A stretch of 36,145 nt of DNA, from positions 1-36,145 of the forward strand of contig JAOZKN010000015.1 of assembly GCA_029935315.1 (NCBI GenBank), given 5' to 3'. This DNA is from Desulfocapsa sp. Lineage in GTDB: Bacteria; Desulfobacterota; Desulfobulbia; Desulfobulbales; Desulfocapsaceae. Made by a program: the position numbers and the translations under genes. Shown piece after piece: positions 1 through 6,447 of this stretch. A model generated the notes under the pieces. The model saw only the letters and a list, made by a program, of their open reading frames with translations, was not told the origin of the DNA and ran no database searches. Within the stretch, counting starts at the first letter, position 1; each line of letters begins with the position of its first letter.

Positions 1-468
1 TTACGTGGAACCGGTCAGGAGTGGACCTGCCTGTATCTGGATGCGGCATCAAAAGGGTGTAACATTTATGAAAACCGACCCATTGCCTGCAGAACATTGA
101 AATGCTGGGATCCGGAAGAGAGCCTTGCTCTTATTGGCAATGATCTTCTGAGTCGTAGGGTCGTGTTACAAAATGAAGCGATGCTTCTGGAGTTGGTTGA
201 AGGCTATGAAAGAGAGCATCCTCTTCCTGATTTTATATCACTGCAATCAAAGCTTGAAAGAAATCCGAAAGGACTACTCGACGATCTGCAAAATGCAGTG
301 AACGAAGATCTTGCGTTTCGTGATGCGCAGGTACAACATTCTGCAACTGTGGCTTCAGAGGAGTTGTTTCTTTTTGGTCGTCCTCTGTTTCAACTGTTAT
401 CACCATTTGGCATAGAAGTTTTTCAGGAAGGAAATCGCTTATGTTTACAGAAAAGAGTCCGGCAATAA
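1..468 (+). CDS. YkgJ-family cysteine-cluster protein (3' part)
   Basis: The reading frame is open from the first base of the window, so the start lies upstream and 155 residues are visible. The visible N-terminal part has the signature of the YkgJ / zinc- or iron-chelating family (CxxCx~12CxxxC type): a Cys, then C-N-I-Y-E-N-R-P-I-A-C-R and a further C-W. The Y-x-x-R-P-x-x-C-R core is typical. The remainder is a poorly conserved helical tail. Family members are thought to bind a metal ion through the Cys cluster; their biochemical role is unknown. The last 28 bases overlap the start of the TusA-like gene, which suggests translational coupling. A TTG at 97 could be mistaken for a start, but it lies inside the conserved motif. 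Confidence 0.8.
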   Translation, partial: LRGTGQEWTCLYLDAASKGCNIYENRPIACRTLKCWDPEESLALIGNDLLSRRVVLQNEAMLLELVEGYEREHPLPDFISLQSKLERNPKGLLDDLQNAVNEDLAFRDAQVQHSATVASEELFLFGRPLFQLLSPFGIEVFQEGNRLCLQKRVRQ

Positions 469-692
469 AGCTGGAGAGTACGGTCGTTGATTATCGCGGA
501 GATTGCTGAAAAGGTTTTAAAGATGTGCGTGCACGTCTAGAGACCATGGCCCGAAGCCAGGAGTATCAATTTATATGTGATGCCGATATGGCCAGAAGAA
601 TGGACAGGGTTGTAACGCTTGCAGGGGGAATTGTTCAGTCAAAAGATGAACGCGCTGAAGGTGTGCTGGTGAGGGTAATGAAAGCAGAGTGA
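441..692 (+). CDS. TusA/SirA-like sulfurtransferase, probable selenoprotein (in-frame TGA at 507-509)
   Basis: Reading TGA 507-509 as selenocysteine gives one 83-residue protein, the size of TusA (~80). An ATG at 441 has a strong Shine-Dalgarno (AGGAAGGA, 8 nt upstream), codes 22 residues, meets the TGA, and continues in frame to a TGA at 690-692. The N-terminal motif D-Y-R-G-D-C-U matches the TusA active-site block D-x-R-G-x-x-C, so U23 falls exactly on the catalytic Cys. The rest (helix, then a strand ending F-I-C-D, helix, last strand V-L-V-R-V-M-K) follows the TusA fold pattern. TusA proteins carry persulfide sulfur, or selenium in YedF relatives. The usual Pro after the catalytic Cys is missing (U-K-G-F in place of C-P-x-P). 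A hairpin starts 11 nt after the TGA. The gene overlaps the YkgJ gene and is followed by a terminator. The alternative, a nonsense-mutated pseudogene, is less likely given the intact flanks and the hairpin. Confidence 0.75.
521..538 (+). promoter_or_regulatory. Candidate bacterial SECIS hairpin
   Basis: The RNA can fold as a 7-bp stem (AGATGTG 521-527 with CACGTCT 532-538, one G-U pair) with a CGUG loop at 528-531. The loop begins 18 nt after the UGA at 507-509. Published bacterial SECIS models ask for an apical loop roughly 16-37 nt past the UGA with a G among its first two bases; both hold here. It lies inside the coding sequence, as bacterial SECIS elements do. Confidence 0.6.
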
Positions 693-712
693 AAACAGAG
701 AACATGGCGCCC

Positions 713-774
713 AAAACCGCAGAATACAAACAATTTATTGTTAAATACCCTGTTTGATATTCTGCGGTTTTTTT
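713..774. terminator. Bidirectional intrinsic terminator
   Basis: A 14-bp perfect inverted repeat (AAAACCGCAGAATA 713-726, complement at 758-771) with a ~31-nt loop, followed by a run of Ts on the plus strand and four Ts on the minus strand. It separates the convergent TusA-like gene and the ferredoxin gene. Confidence 0.85.
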
Positions 775-783
775 GCTATTTGT

Positions 784-1536
784 CTACCAGCTCTTTTTCT
801 CTATAACAGCGCCTTGAGTAGAAATGGTGATCTGCTCAACGGGAACACTTTTACCAGCAAGCTCGATGGCTTTGTTGATGATACCATTCATGGAAGAGCA
901 ACAGGGAACTTCCATGATAAGAATTGTCAGGCTGTTGAGATTGCAGTTTGCAATAATCTCGCTGAAACGCTGGGTGTACATCTCCGCATCATCAAATTTG
1001 GGACAACCCATCATTACAACTTTTCCCTGTAAATAGTCCAGCTGAAAGTTAGGAGCGGAAACAGCGCAACAATCGGCTGCAACAAGTAAGTCAGCACCTT
1101 GCAGGAATGGTGCGGTGGGCGGAACCAGACGAATCTGAACCGGCCAGTGTGTTAAGGACGAAGTTCCTCCGCCGGCTGCCATTTGTAATGGCTTATTGGC
1201 TGTCTGGCAGGGAGTTTGGGGAGCAAAAGTCTGTAGTTGGGCAGAAGGGCAGCCTGAGGGCTTTGCTGTCTGGGTCTCACCTGCCTTTTTCTGATTGGCA
1301 AGAAATTCCTCAACGGCCTCTTCATCAAAATCTTCAGCTTCCCGTTCAATGATTTTCAATGCTCCTGTGGGGCATGAACCGAGACAGGCTCCAAGGCCAT
1401 CACAAAGATTATCAGAGACAAGTTTCGCTTTTCCATCAATTATCTGTAAAGAGCCTTCAGCGCAGTCAACCACACACTCTCCACAACCGTTGCAGAGCTC
1501 TTCATCAATTTCAATTATTTTTCGCATGATCTTCAT
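784..1536 (-). CDS. hcp-associated ferredoxin (DVU2544-like 4Fe-4S protein)
   Basis: A 250-residue iron-sulfur protein. Its N-terminal domain resembles a 2[4Fe-4S] ferredoxin: the first motif is complete (C15-x2-C18-x2-C21-x3-C25), while the second has Leu where the second Cys should be (C45-x2-L48-x2-C51-x3-C55-P). After a linker there is a Cys-containing C-terminal domain with G-C-P-S, D-C-C, G-C-P and P-C-C motifs, so further metal centres are possible. In Desulfovibrio vulgaris an 'frdX'-type protein (DVU2544) sits next to hcp in the HcpR regulon; the same role, electron supply to hybrid cluster protein, is inferred. The start at 1536 has AAGGA 8 nt upstream; the next Met is three codons in. 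It has its own promoter with an HcpR-like box. Confidence 0.8.
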   Translation of the reverse strand: MKIMRKIIEIDEELCNGCGECVVDCAEGSLQIIDGKAKLVSDNLCDGLGACLGSCPTGALKIIEREAEDFDEEAVEEFLANQKKAGETQTAKPSGCPSAQLQTFAPQTPCQTANKPLQMAAGGGTSSLTHWPVQIRLVPPTAPFLQGADLLVAADCCAVSAPNFQLDYLQGKVVMMGCPKFDDAEMYTQRFSEIIANCNLNSLTILIMEVPCCSSMNGIINKAIELAGKSVPVEQITISTQGAVIEKKSW

Positions 1537-1586
1537 AGTGATATCCTTGTTATAATGAGTTCGTTTGTCAGTACTAATGTGGGTGG

Positions 1587-1627
1587 ATTATAGCATTTTA
1601 TCACACAAAGTCCTTGATCTGGGTCAA
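1587..1627 (-). promoter_or_regulatory. HcpR/FNR-type activated promoter of the ferredoxin gene
   Basis: A palindromic box TTGATCTGGGTCAA at 1614-1627 (extendable by one C/G pair on each side) lies upstream of a perfect minus-strand -10, TATAAT, at 1592-1587. With a start about 7 nt past the -10, the box centre falls near -41, the class II position for CRP/FNR-family activators. HcpR is the member known to control hcp genes in Desulfobacterota. Confidence 0.7.
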
Positions 1628-1645
1628 GTGTGAATTGTTTTGTGA

Positions 1646-2272
1646 CTATTTTTGTTGAAGTAACTCGATACCACTTTGTGTCTTTAGCTCGGGGCTGCTA
1701 CTGGCTTGTGTATCAGCGTGAAAAGTGGTGAGTACACATGCATCATGGAAAATATCTGCGGAGGCCTGTTCTTCATCGGTATTCGGTGTTTGTTTGGAAA
1801 GCAATTTTTCAACGGCTGAAAGCATCTTTGTGTCAGCGTTAAGGGTTTGCAGTAAATCAGACGGGGCTTCACAATCCAGAAGCAGAGTGGCAGCAAGGAT
1901 CGCCGCCATATCGCCGCGCTGTTCTTTCTTCGACAATTCTTCTGCAAATTCAGTACGAATTGTAGCTTGTTTGTAGAGTGCTTCCTTTCCTACTAAGTGT
2001 TTACGTACCGCAATGGCGAGTTTATCTTTGAAAAGATTTTTTTGTTTGGCAAGGAGCTCTGGGGGCATGGAGCCTAAACACTGTTCCGCATGTGAACAGT
2101 AAGCTGCACAGCCAAAGTCAATACGAGGGTTGAGTACACGGTTGCCACACTGTTTGCAGCTGCGTTGACTGTCATCTTTGAAGAATTCCAGGATGTTTCC
2201 ACAGTGGGGGCAGGGGATCTCGAAAACTGCCTCACCATCCCAATATCTGTTGTCCTGTCCGGGGCATTGCAT
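1646..2272 (-). CDS. Zinc-ribbon protein with degenerate HD-phosphohydrolase-like region
   Basis: A 208-residue protein. The N-terminal ~60 residues form a zinc ribbon: C-P-H-C-G near residue 20 and C-x2-C-G-N about 18 residues later. A further Cys block follows (G-C-A-A-Y-C-S-H-A-E-Q-C). From memory, related anaerobe proteins annotated as phosphohydrolases have this front end followed by an HD domain. Here the expected HD region reads A-T-L-L-L-D-C-E, with no His before the Asp, and no downstream HHHH-type motif is visible, so hydrolase activity is doubtful. The start has GAGGAG upstream and lies 15 nt after the stop of the siroheme reductase gene, so the two are co-transcribed. There is no terminator before the ferredoxin gene. 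Its role beside hcp is unknown. Confidence 0.7.
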   Translation of the reverse strand: MQCPGQDNRYWDGEAVFEIPCPHCGNILEFFKDDSQRSCKQCGNRVLNPRIDFGCAAYCSHAEQCLGSMPPELLAKQKNLFKDKLAIAVRKHLVGKEALYKQATIRTEFAEELSKKEQRGDMAAILAATLLLDCEAPSDLLQTLNADTKMLSAVEKLLSKQTPNTDEEQASADIFHDACVLTTFHADTQASSSPELKTQSGIELLQQK

Positions 2273-2287
2273 GGCTGACTCCTCTTT

Positions 2288-2920
2288 TTATAGTACCAGC
2301 TTTTTTAATTCCTCTATTCCAAAGCGTTCCATAAAACGTGCAGAACGTATTGTCGGTCTTGACTGCTGTTGGTAAATTGTAAGACATTTTTTTACAAGTT
2401 CAAGGACCTCATCATCGCTGAGTTTTTTTGCTATGACGTCACCAATTCGTGGTCGTCCGCCACCGTTCCCGCCAAAAACCAGAGTCCAGCCGCTTTTGGA
2501 TGCGTAAACACCAACATCACGTAAGTAGGGCTCGGTGCAACACATACGACAGGCCGATATCGCCACTTTGACTTTGGCGGTAAAGGGTTTATCAAAACTG
2601 AGCTGCTCCAGTTTTCTTCCAAGGGCAAAGGAGTCGGTTTGCCCATATCTGCACCATTTTTTACCGGGACAGGCCTGGACGTAGGTAACTCCGTTTGCGA
2701 CTGATTCGCGGATAAAAGGCTTTAGATCTTTATGCATGGCAAGCATCTGTTCTTTTTCCACTCCTAACAGGGCCAGGCGCTGGGCGCCTGTGATTTTGGT
2801 AGCAGGAACGTCATATTTATTAATTACTTCGAGAATTGATGACAGATCCTTAGGCGAAAAAAGCCCCATGTTCAGGCCAGGAATAACGGAAAAATTTTGA
2901 TTGTTGGTTTCGTTGTTCAT
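2288..2920 (-). CDS. Small assimilatory-type sulfite/nitrite reductase (siroheme-4Fe-4S protein)
   Basis: A 210-residue protein matching the low-molecular-mass assimilatory-type sulfite reductase family of sulfate reducers. It carries one ferredoxin-like half domain and one siroheme/Fe4S4 half domain. The ligand set is visible: A-C-P-G-K-K-W-C (C-x5-C) near residue 84 and S-A-C-R-M-C-C near 122 (C-x3-C). A glycine-rich segment (F-G-G-N-G-G-G-R-P-R-I-G) follows. Such proteins reduce sulfite, or nitrite, by six electrons in the cytoplasm; next to hcp, nitrite or hydroxylamine detoxification is plausible. The ATG at 2920 has no Shine-Dalgarno, and a terminator hairpin lies directly upstream, so expression is probably low or conditional. 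It is followed 15 nt later by the zinc-ribbon gene. Confidence 0.82.
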   Translation of the reverse strand: MNNETNNQNFSVIPGLNMGLFSPKDLSSILEVINKYDVPATKITGAQRLALLGVEKEQMLAMHKDLKPFIRESVANGVTYVQACPGKKWCRYGQTDSFALGRKLEQLSFDKPFTAKVKVAISACRMCCTEPYLRDVGVYASKSGWTLVFGGNGGGRPRIGDVIAKKLSDDEVLELVKKCLTIYQQQSRPTIRSARFMERFGIEELKKLVL

Positions 2921-2935
2921 TATGTAACACTAAGC

Positions 2936-2977
2936 AAAAAAAAAGCAGGATACGCTGAACCTTCAACGTATCCTGCC
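2936..2977 (-). terminator. Intrinsic terminator/attenuator after hcp
   Basis: On the minus strand a 10-bp inverted repeat (2976-2967 with 2954-2945, core GCAGGATACG/CGTATCCTGC) with a 12-nt loop is followed by nine Ts (2944-2936). It sits between hcp and the siroheme reductase gene, which continues on the same strand, so it limits readthrough to the downstream genes. Confidence 0.8.
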
Positions 2978-3001
2978 AGGAGGAGAAAAATCGGTTGAAA
3001 A

Positions 3002-4633
3002 TTATCCGAGAATAGTTTTCAGATCATCGGTAGCAGTCTCACCGATGGGCATAACGTTGAAGTTCTCTACCAATACATCCAATACGTTTGGTGTAACAAA
3101 TGCTGGCAGGGAGGGTCCAAGACGGATATCTTTAATCCCAAGAGAAAACAGGGAAAGAAGAATTACCACGGCCTTCTGCTCGTACCATGAAAGAACAAAA
3201 GAGAGTGGCAGGTCATTTACGCCACACTCAAAAGCACCCGCAAGGGCAACTGCAATCTGAATTGCAGAGTACGCATCGTTACACTGTCCAACATCGAGAA
3301 GACGAGGGATGCCGCCAATATCGCCAAGATCTTTATCAAAGAAGCGGAATTTTCCACAAGCGAGAGTAAGTATCATGCAATCAGATGGAATCTCTTCTGC
3401 CATTTGGGTGAAGTAGTTACGACCAGGCTTGGCTCCGTCACAGCCACCAAGAAGGAAGAAATGACGAATAGCTTTTGACTTAACACCTTCAATTATCTTA
3501 TCGGCAACGCCAAGGACAGTATTTCTGGCAAAACCAACCATTACAGAACCGTTATCAACTTCGTCGGTAAAACCATCCATGGAAAGTGCTTTGTTGATGG
3601 CAGGGCCAAAGTCTTTGTCGTCACCAATGTGCGTAACGTCAGGCCAGCCTACAAGACCGGTGGTGAACACAGCATCTTTATAGGAGTCAGCAGGTTTTTG
3701 AATACAGTTCGTGGTGAAGATAATGGCGCCTGGAAATTTTGGCATCTCTTTCTGCTGGTTCTGCCATGCAGTTCCAAAGTGCCCGTAAAAATGTTTATGC
3801 TTTTTCAATTCAGGATAGCCGTGACACGGTAACATCTCGCCATGGGTGTATACGGTGATACCTTTGCCAGCAGTCTGCTGGAGAATTGAATCAAGATCTT
3901 TCAAGTCGTGACCGGTGACAAGAATACATTTACCGGGAATGTGTCCAAGTGGAACTGAAGTAGGTACCGGATGTCCATAAGTTCCGGTGTTACCGGCATC
4001 AAGGAGTTCCATGGCACGAATATTTACTTCACCTGTCTTGAGACAGAGTGCAACCAGATCGCCAAGTTCCATATCAGTGGTGATGGCAGCCATTGCATGG
4101 TGGATAAATGCGTAGACTTCATCATCTTCCTGGCCCAGGATAGCGGCATGGTCAGCATAGGCTGCAAGTCCGCGCATACCATACATGGTGATTTGCTTAA
4201 GGGATTGCAGATCTTCGTTGGCATCAAGGGTTGTGATAAAGTTCAGTGCAGAACCCTGTTCTTCAAGTCCTGCAGAAGAATCTGCCGGGGTGAAGGTGAG
4301 GGCGGCAGCGGTGGAGTCAATTGACCCGCCAGCAGCTTCAACTTTTGCTTTCAACTCTTCACGCAGGGTAACAGTTTTACGGATCCAGTCTTCGAAACGT
4401 TTTGGGTCAAAATCAACATTGGTCAGGCAGGCAAAGATAGCCTCTGCTGTGAAGCGATCTACAGCATTGTCAACAACACCAACCTTACGACCGGCCTCGG
4501 CAACAATACAGAGTCCTTGTACTGCATGGGTGAGTAAATCTTCAAGTCCGGCTACAGCTTCGGTCTTTCCACAAACACCAATCTTAGTACATGCGATACC
4601 TTTGGCAGTTTGTTCACACTGATTACAAAACAT
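3002..4633 (-). CDS. hcp: Hydroxylamine reductase / hybrid cluster protein, class I
   Basis: A 543-residue cytoplasmic Hcp. The N-terminal cluster ligands are C3-x2-C6-x8-C15-x5-C21, the spacing of the Desulfovibrio-type class I proteins. Downstream the family's hybrid-cluster regions are recognisable (C-I-L-V-T-G-H-D-L-K-D-L, T-H-G-E-M-L-P, T-N-C-I-Q-K-P, L-L-G-G-C-D-G, and V-G-Q-C-N-D-A near the C terminus). Hcp reduces hydroxylamine in vitro and is now mainly seen as an NO reductase that protects anaerobes from nitrosative stress; these are family facts. The start has GGAGG 7 nt upstream. A promoter with an HcpR-type box lies about 140 nt upstream; an intrinsic terminator follows the gene. 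Confidence 0.96.
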   Translation of the reverse strand: MFCNQCEQTAKGIACTKIGVCGKTEAVAGLEDLLTHAVQGLCIVAEAGRKVGVVDNAVDRFTAEAIFACLTNVDFDPKRFEDWIRKTVTLREELKAKVEAAGGSIDSTAAALTFTPADSSAGLEEQGSALNFITTLDANEDLQSLKQITMYGMRGLAAYADHAAILGQEDDEVYAFIHHAMAAITTDMELGDLVALCLKTGEVNIRAMELLDAGNTGTYGHPVPTSVPLGHIPGKCILVTGHDLKDLDSILQQTAGKGITVYTHGEMLPCHGYPELKKHKHFYGHFGTAWQNQQKEMPKFPGAIIFTTNCIQKPADSYKDAVFTTGLVGWPDVTHIGDDKDFGPAINKALSMDGFTDEVDNGSVMVGFARNTVLGVADKIIEGVKSKAIRHFFLLGGCDGAKPGRNYFTQMAEEIPSDCMILTLACGKFRFFDKDLGDIGGIPRLLDVGQCNDAYSAIQIAVALAGAFECGVNDLPLSFVLSWYEQKAVVILLSLFSLGIKDIRLGPSLPAFVTPNVLDVLVENFNVMPIGETATDDLKTILG

Positions 4634-4737
4634 GGGCTATCCTCCAAAAAATTATTGATAAAAGAAACTTCTTGTAAGTATTATGCAGGAAGGAATGAAT
4701 GTCAACTGGAAATCATTGCTTTCTGCTTATTGTGGTG

Positions 4738-4779
4738 AATATAGTCTTGTTGCTTGATGGTTACATTGACATAAATCAA
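4738..4779 (-). promoter_or_regulatory. HcpR/FNR-type activated promoter of hcp
   Basis: The box TTGACATAAATCAA at 4766-4779 (TTGA-N6-TCAA) is followed on the minus strand by a -10-like TATATT at 4743-4738. The predicted start near 4731 places the box centre at about -41.5. The layout is the same as at the ferredoxin promoter, 3.1 kb away. The leader would be about 100 nt. Confidence 0.7.
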
Positions 4780-4824
4780 AGGAAAGACGTTTTTATATCT
4801 TTTATGAAAAAAGTATTATTTGAC

Positions 4825-5622
4825 TCAAGAGGAAGATGCTTTAACTAATAAGAGTGAATCATGCTCTTCCTTGAAGGGACGATTGTCATAACCTCCATAA
4901 AGAGACAGCCGATTAAATCCGGCATCTTTCAGTATTGAAAGCCATTTTTCTAAGGAAAATCCAGACAGGTGGAGGGAGTGTCGCAGATCCTCTTTGCAGC
5001 TGTGCGGTGTGACAGGGCGAATGCGATAGCGCTCTTCCAGAGTAATGATTTCCTGCTCTGGATTATAGCTCCGTATACTTTCCTTGATAAGTTTCCCACT
5101 CCCGGTGGGAAGTGAAAACATCTGAAACTGAAATAATTTTTTATCTCCTCTTTCCTGCATCTCTTTTCCCACAATATATATTTGAAAAAGCAGGCTGCCA
5201 TGGGGGGAAAGGAGGGGCCGAATTTGTTGGAGACAGTCGATTGTTCGGTCTCTCGACTGCAGAAGGTTCAGGGTATTGTAAGGAATGATGATGTGGTCAA
5301 AGAGCTTTTGGAATGCCATTTGAGTCATATCCATACATACATAACCAGCTTCCAGTATTTGTTTTTGTTTTGCCTGTTGCAACATTGCGAGGGAGAGATC
5401 AAGGCCGAACATCGTATGAGTGGATGATAATGCACGACTGATGCGACCGGTGCCGCAGCCCAGTTCAAGGACTGTTGATGCGGGCTCAATGTTTTTTTTG
5501 TAAAAATCAATGTCTTTGCAGAATTTATCCATCTCCAGAGAATAGAATTCAGCGTATCGTTGCGGGGTAAGCGGAAGAAAAACCTCTTCTGGCTCTCTAT
5601 GTGGTGTGTGCGACGGATGCAT
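4825..5622 (-). CDS. Class I SAM-dependent methyltransferase
   Basis: A 265-residue soluble protein. The SAM-binding motif I, V-L-E-L-G-C-G-T-G-R-I-S-R-A-L, is at about residues 50-64, followed by an acidic motif II region (F-G-L-D-L-S) and a motif IV-like D-H-I-I-I-P-Y-N-T-L-N-L. The C-terminal part ends in a glycine-tyrosine segment (L-Y-G-G-Y-D) seen in small-molecule methyltransferases. The substrate cannot be told from sequence. It starts 30 nt after the stop of the response regulator gene on the same strand, so the two probably form one transcript. No good Shine-Dalgarno is visible. Confidence 0.85.
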   Translation of the reverse strand: MHPSHTPHREPEEVFLPLTPQRYAEFYSLEMDKFCKDIDFYKKNIEPASTVLELGCGTGRISRALSSTHTMFGLDLSLAMLQQAKQKQILEAGYVCMDMTQMAFQKLFDHIIIPYNTLNLLQSRDRTIDCLQQIRPLLSPHGSLLFQIYIVGKEMQERGDKKLFQFQMFSLPTGSGKLIKESIRSYNPEQEIITLEERYRIRPVTPHSCKEDLRHSLHLSGFSLEKWLSILKDAGFNRLSLYGGYDNRPFKEEHDSLLLVKASSS

Positions 5623-5652
5623 GGCCAGCAGGTTTATTGTAAAGCAGGGATT

Positions 5653-6291
5653 TTAGTGAGGGAAGTGGTCTGCCAGGCAAAGAAGAAGGGCATTTGCCCG
5701 GTTACATCCTAATTTATGCATGATATTAGTACGGTGTACGCGAACAGTTTTAGGGCTGATAAACAGTGCCTTTCCTATTTCATCGGGGTTCATTCCCTGT
5801 ACCAGTAAATTCGCGATCTCATATTCTCTTGGAGTTAGAGCTGAAAGGCTGCTCCGCTCTGTTTTCCCGGTGATGACTTGTTCCAGAAATTCGGGTTGAA
5901 TATTCCGGCTCAGGAACATCTCTCCTTTGAAGACATCATGAATGGCAGTAACCAGGTCTTGGATCTCATCACCCTTGAACACATATCCTTTTGCTCCGGC
6001 TTTAATTGCGCGCTGAATGTGATTGGGGTCTTTGTGGGTCGAATAGATAACAATAAGGCTGTTATCTAGTTTTTCTTTTATGCGTGGAATAAGATCAATA
6101 CCGCTGATTCCCTTTAAGGTAATATCAAGAACTATCACATCGGGTTGCAGCTTCTGGAGTGGTTTTAGAGCGGATTTAGCATCTGATGCTTCACCAACGA
6201 CATCAAAATCAGGCTGCTTGCTGAGAACGGAGCTTACCCCATGCCTGATAACAGGATGATCATCAATTATAAAGATAGAAATTTTTCCCAT
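5653..6291 (-). CDS. NarL/FixJ-family two-component response regulator
   Basis: A 212-residue protein with an N-terminal receiver domain (acidic pair D-D near residues 10-11, phospho-acceptor D56 in V-I-V-L-D-I-T, switch Ser/Thr in I-Y-S-T, conserved Lys in Y-V-F-K-G) and a C-terminal LuxR-type helix-turn-helix (L-T-P-R-E-Y-E-I through S-P-K-T-V-R-V-H-R-T-N-I). It should bind DNA when phosphorylated. No histidine kinase is adjacent, so it is an orphan regulator here. The ATG at 6291 is preferred over an in-frame TTG at 6297 because GGAG lies 9 nt upstream. It is divergent from uvrB and leads into the methyltransferase gene. Confidence 0.9.
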   Translation of the reverse strand: MGKISIFIIDDHPVIRHGVSSVLSKQPDFDVVGEASDAKSALKPLQKLQPDVIVLDITLKGISGIDLIPRIKEKLDNSLIVIYSTHKDPNHIQRAIKAGAKGYVFKGDEIQDLVTAIHDVFKGEMFLSRNIQPEFLEQVITGKTERSSLSALTPREYEIANLLVQGMNPDEIGKALFISPKTVRVHRTNIMHKLGCNRANALLLCLADHFPH

Positions 6292-6447
6292 TGGCAATTA
6301 CTCCACGCAACCTGTGACGGTGTTAAGGACGCTGTTTCTTAGTGCATGCTTTTTAAACAATATCAGAAGAATAGGCCAACTGTCAATTACTGTCTGCAAG
6401 ACCGGCATTATTTGCAGGAAGCCTAAAAATCGAGTAGATGGGAAGTC

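Noticed and set aside
546-692. A 48-codon ORF starting at the internal ATG at 546
   Set aside because: It lacks a good ribosome site and removes the active-site half of the TusA fold; the frame joins cleanly upstream through the TGA at 507.
754-1032. Plus-strand ORF opposite the ferredoxin gene
   Set aside because: It lies antisense to a well-supported gene, has no ribosome site and no recognisable motif.
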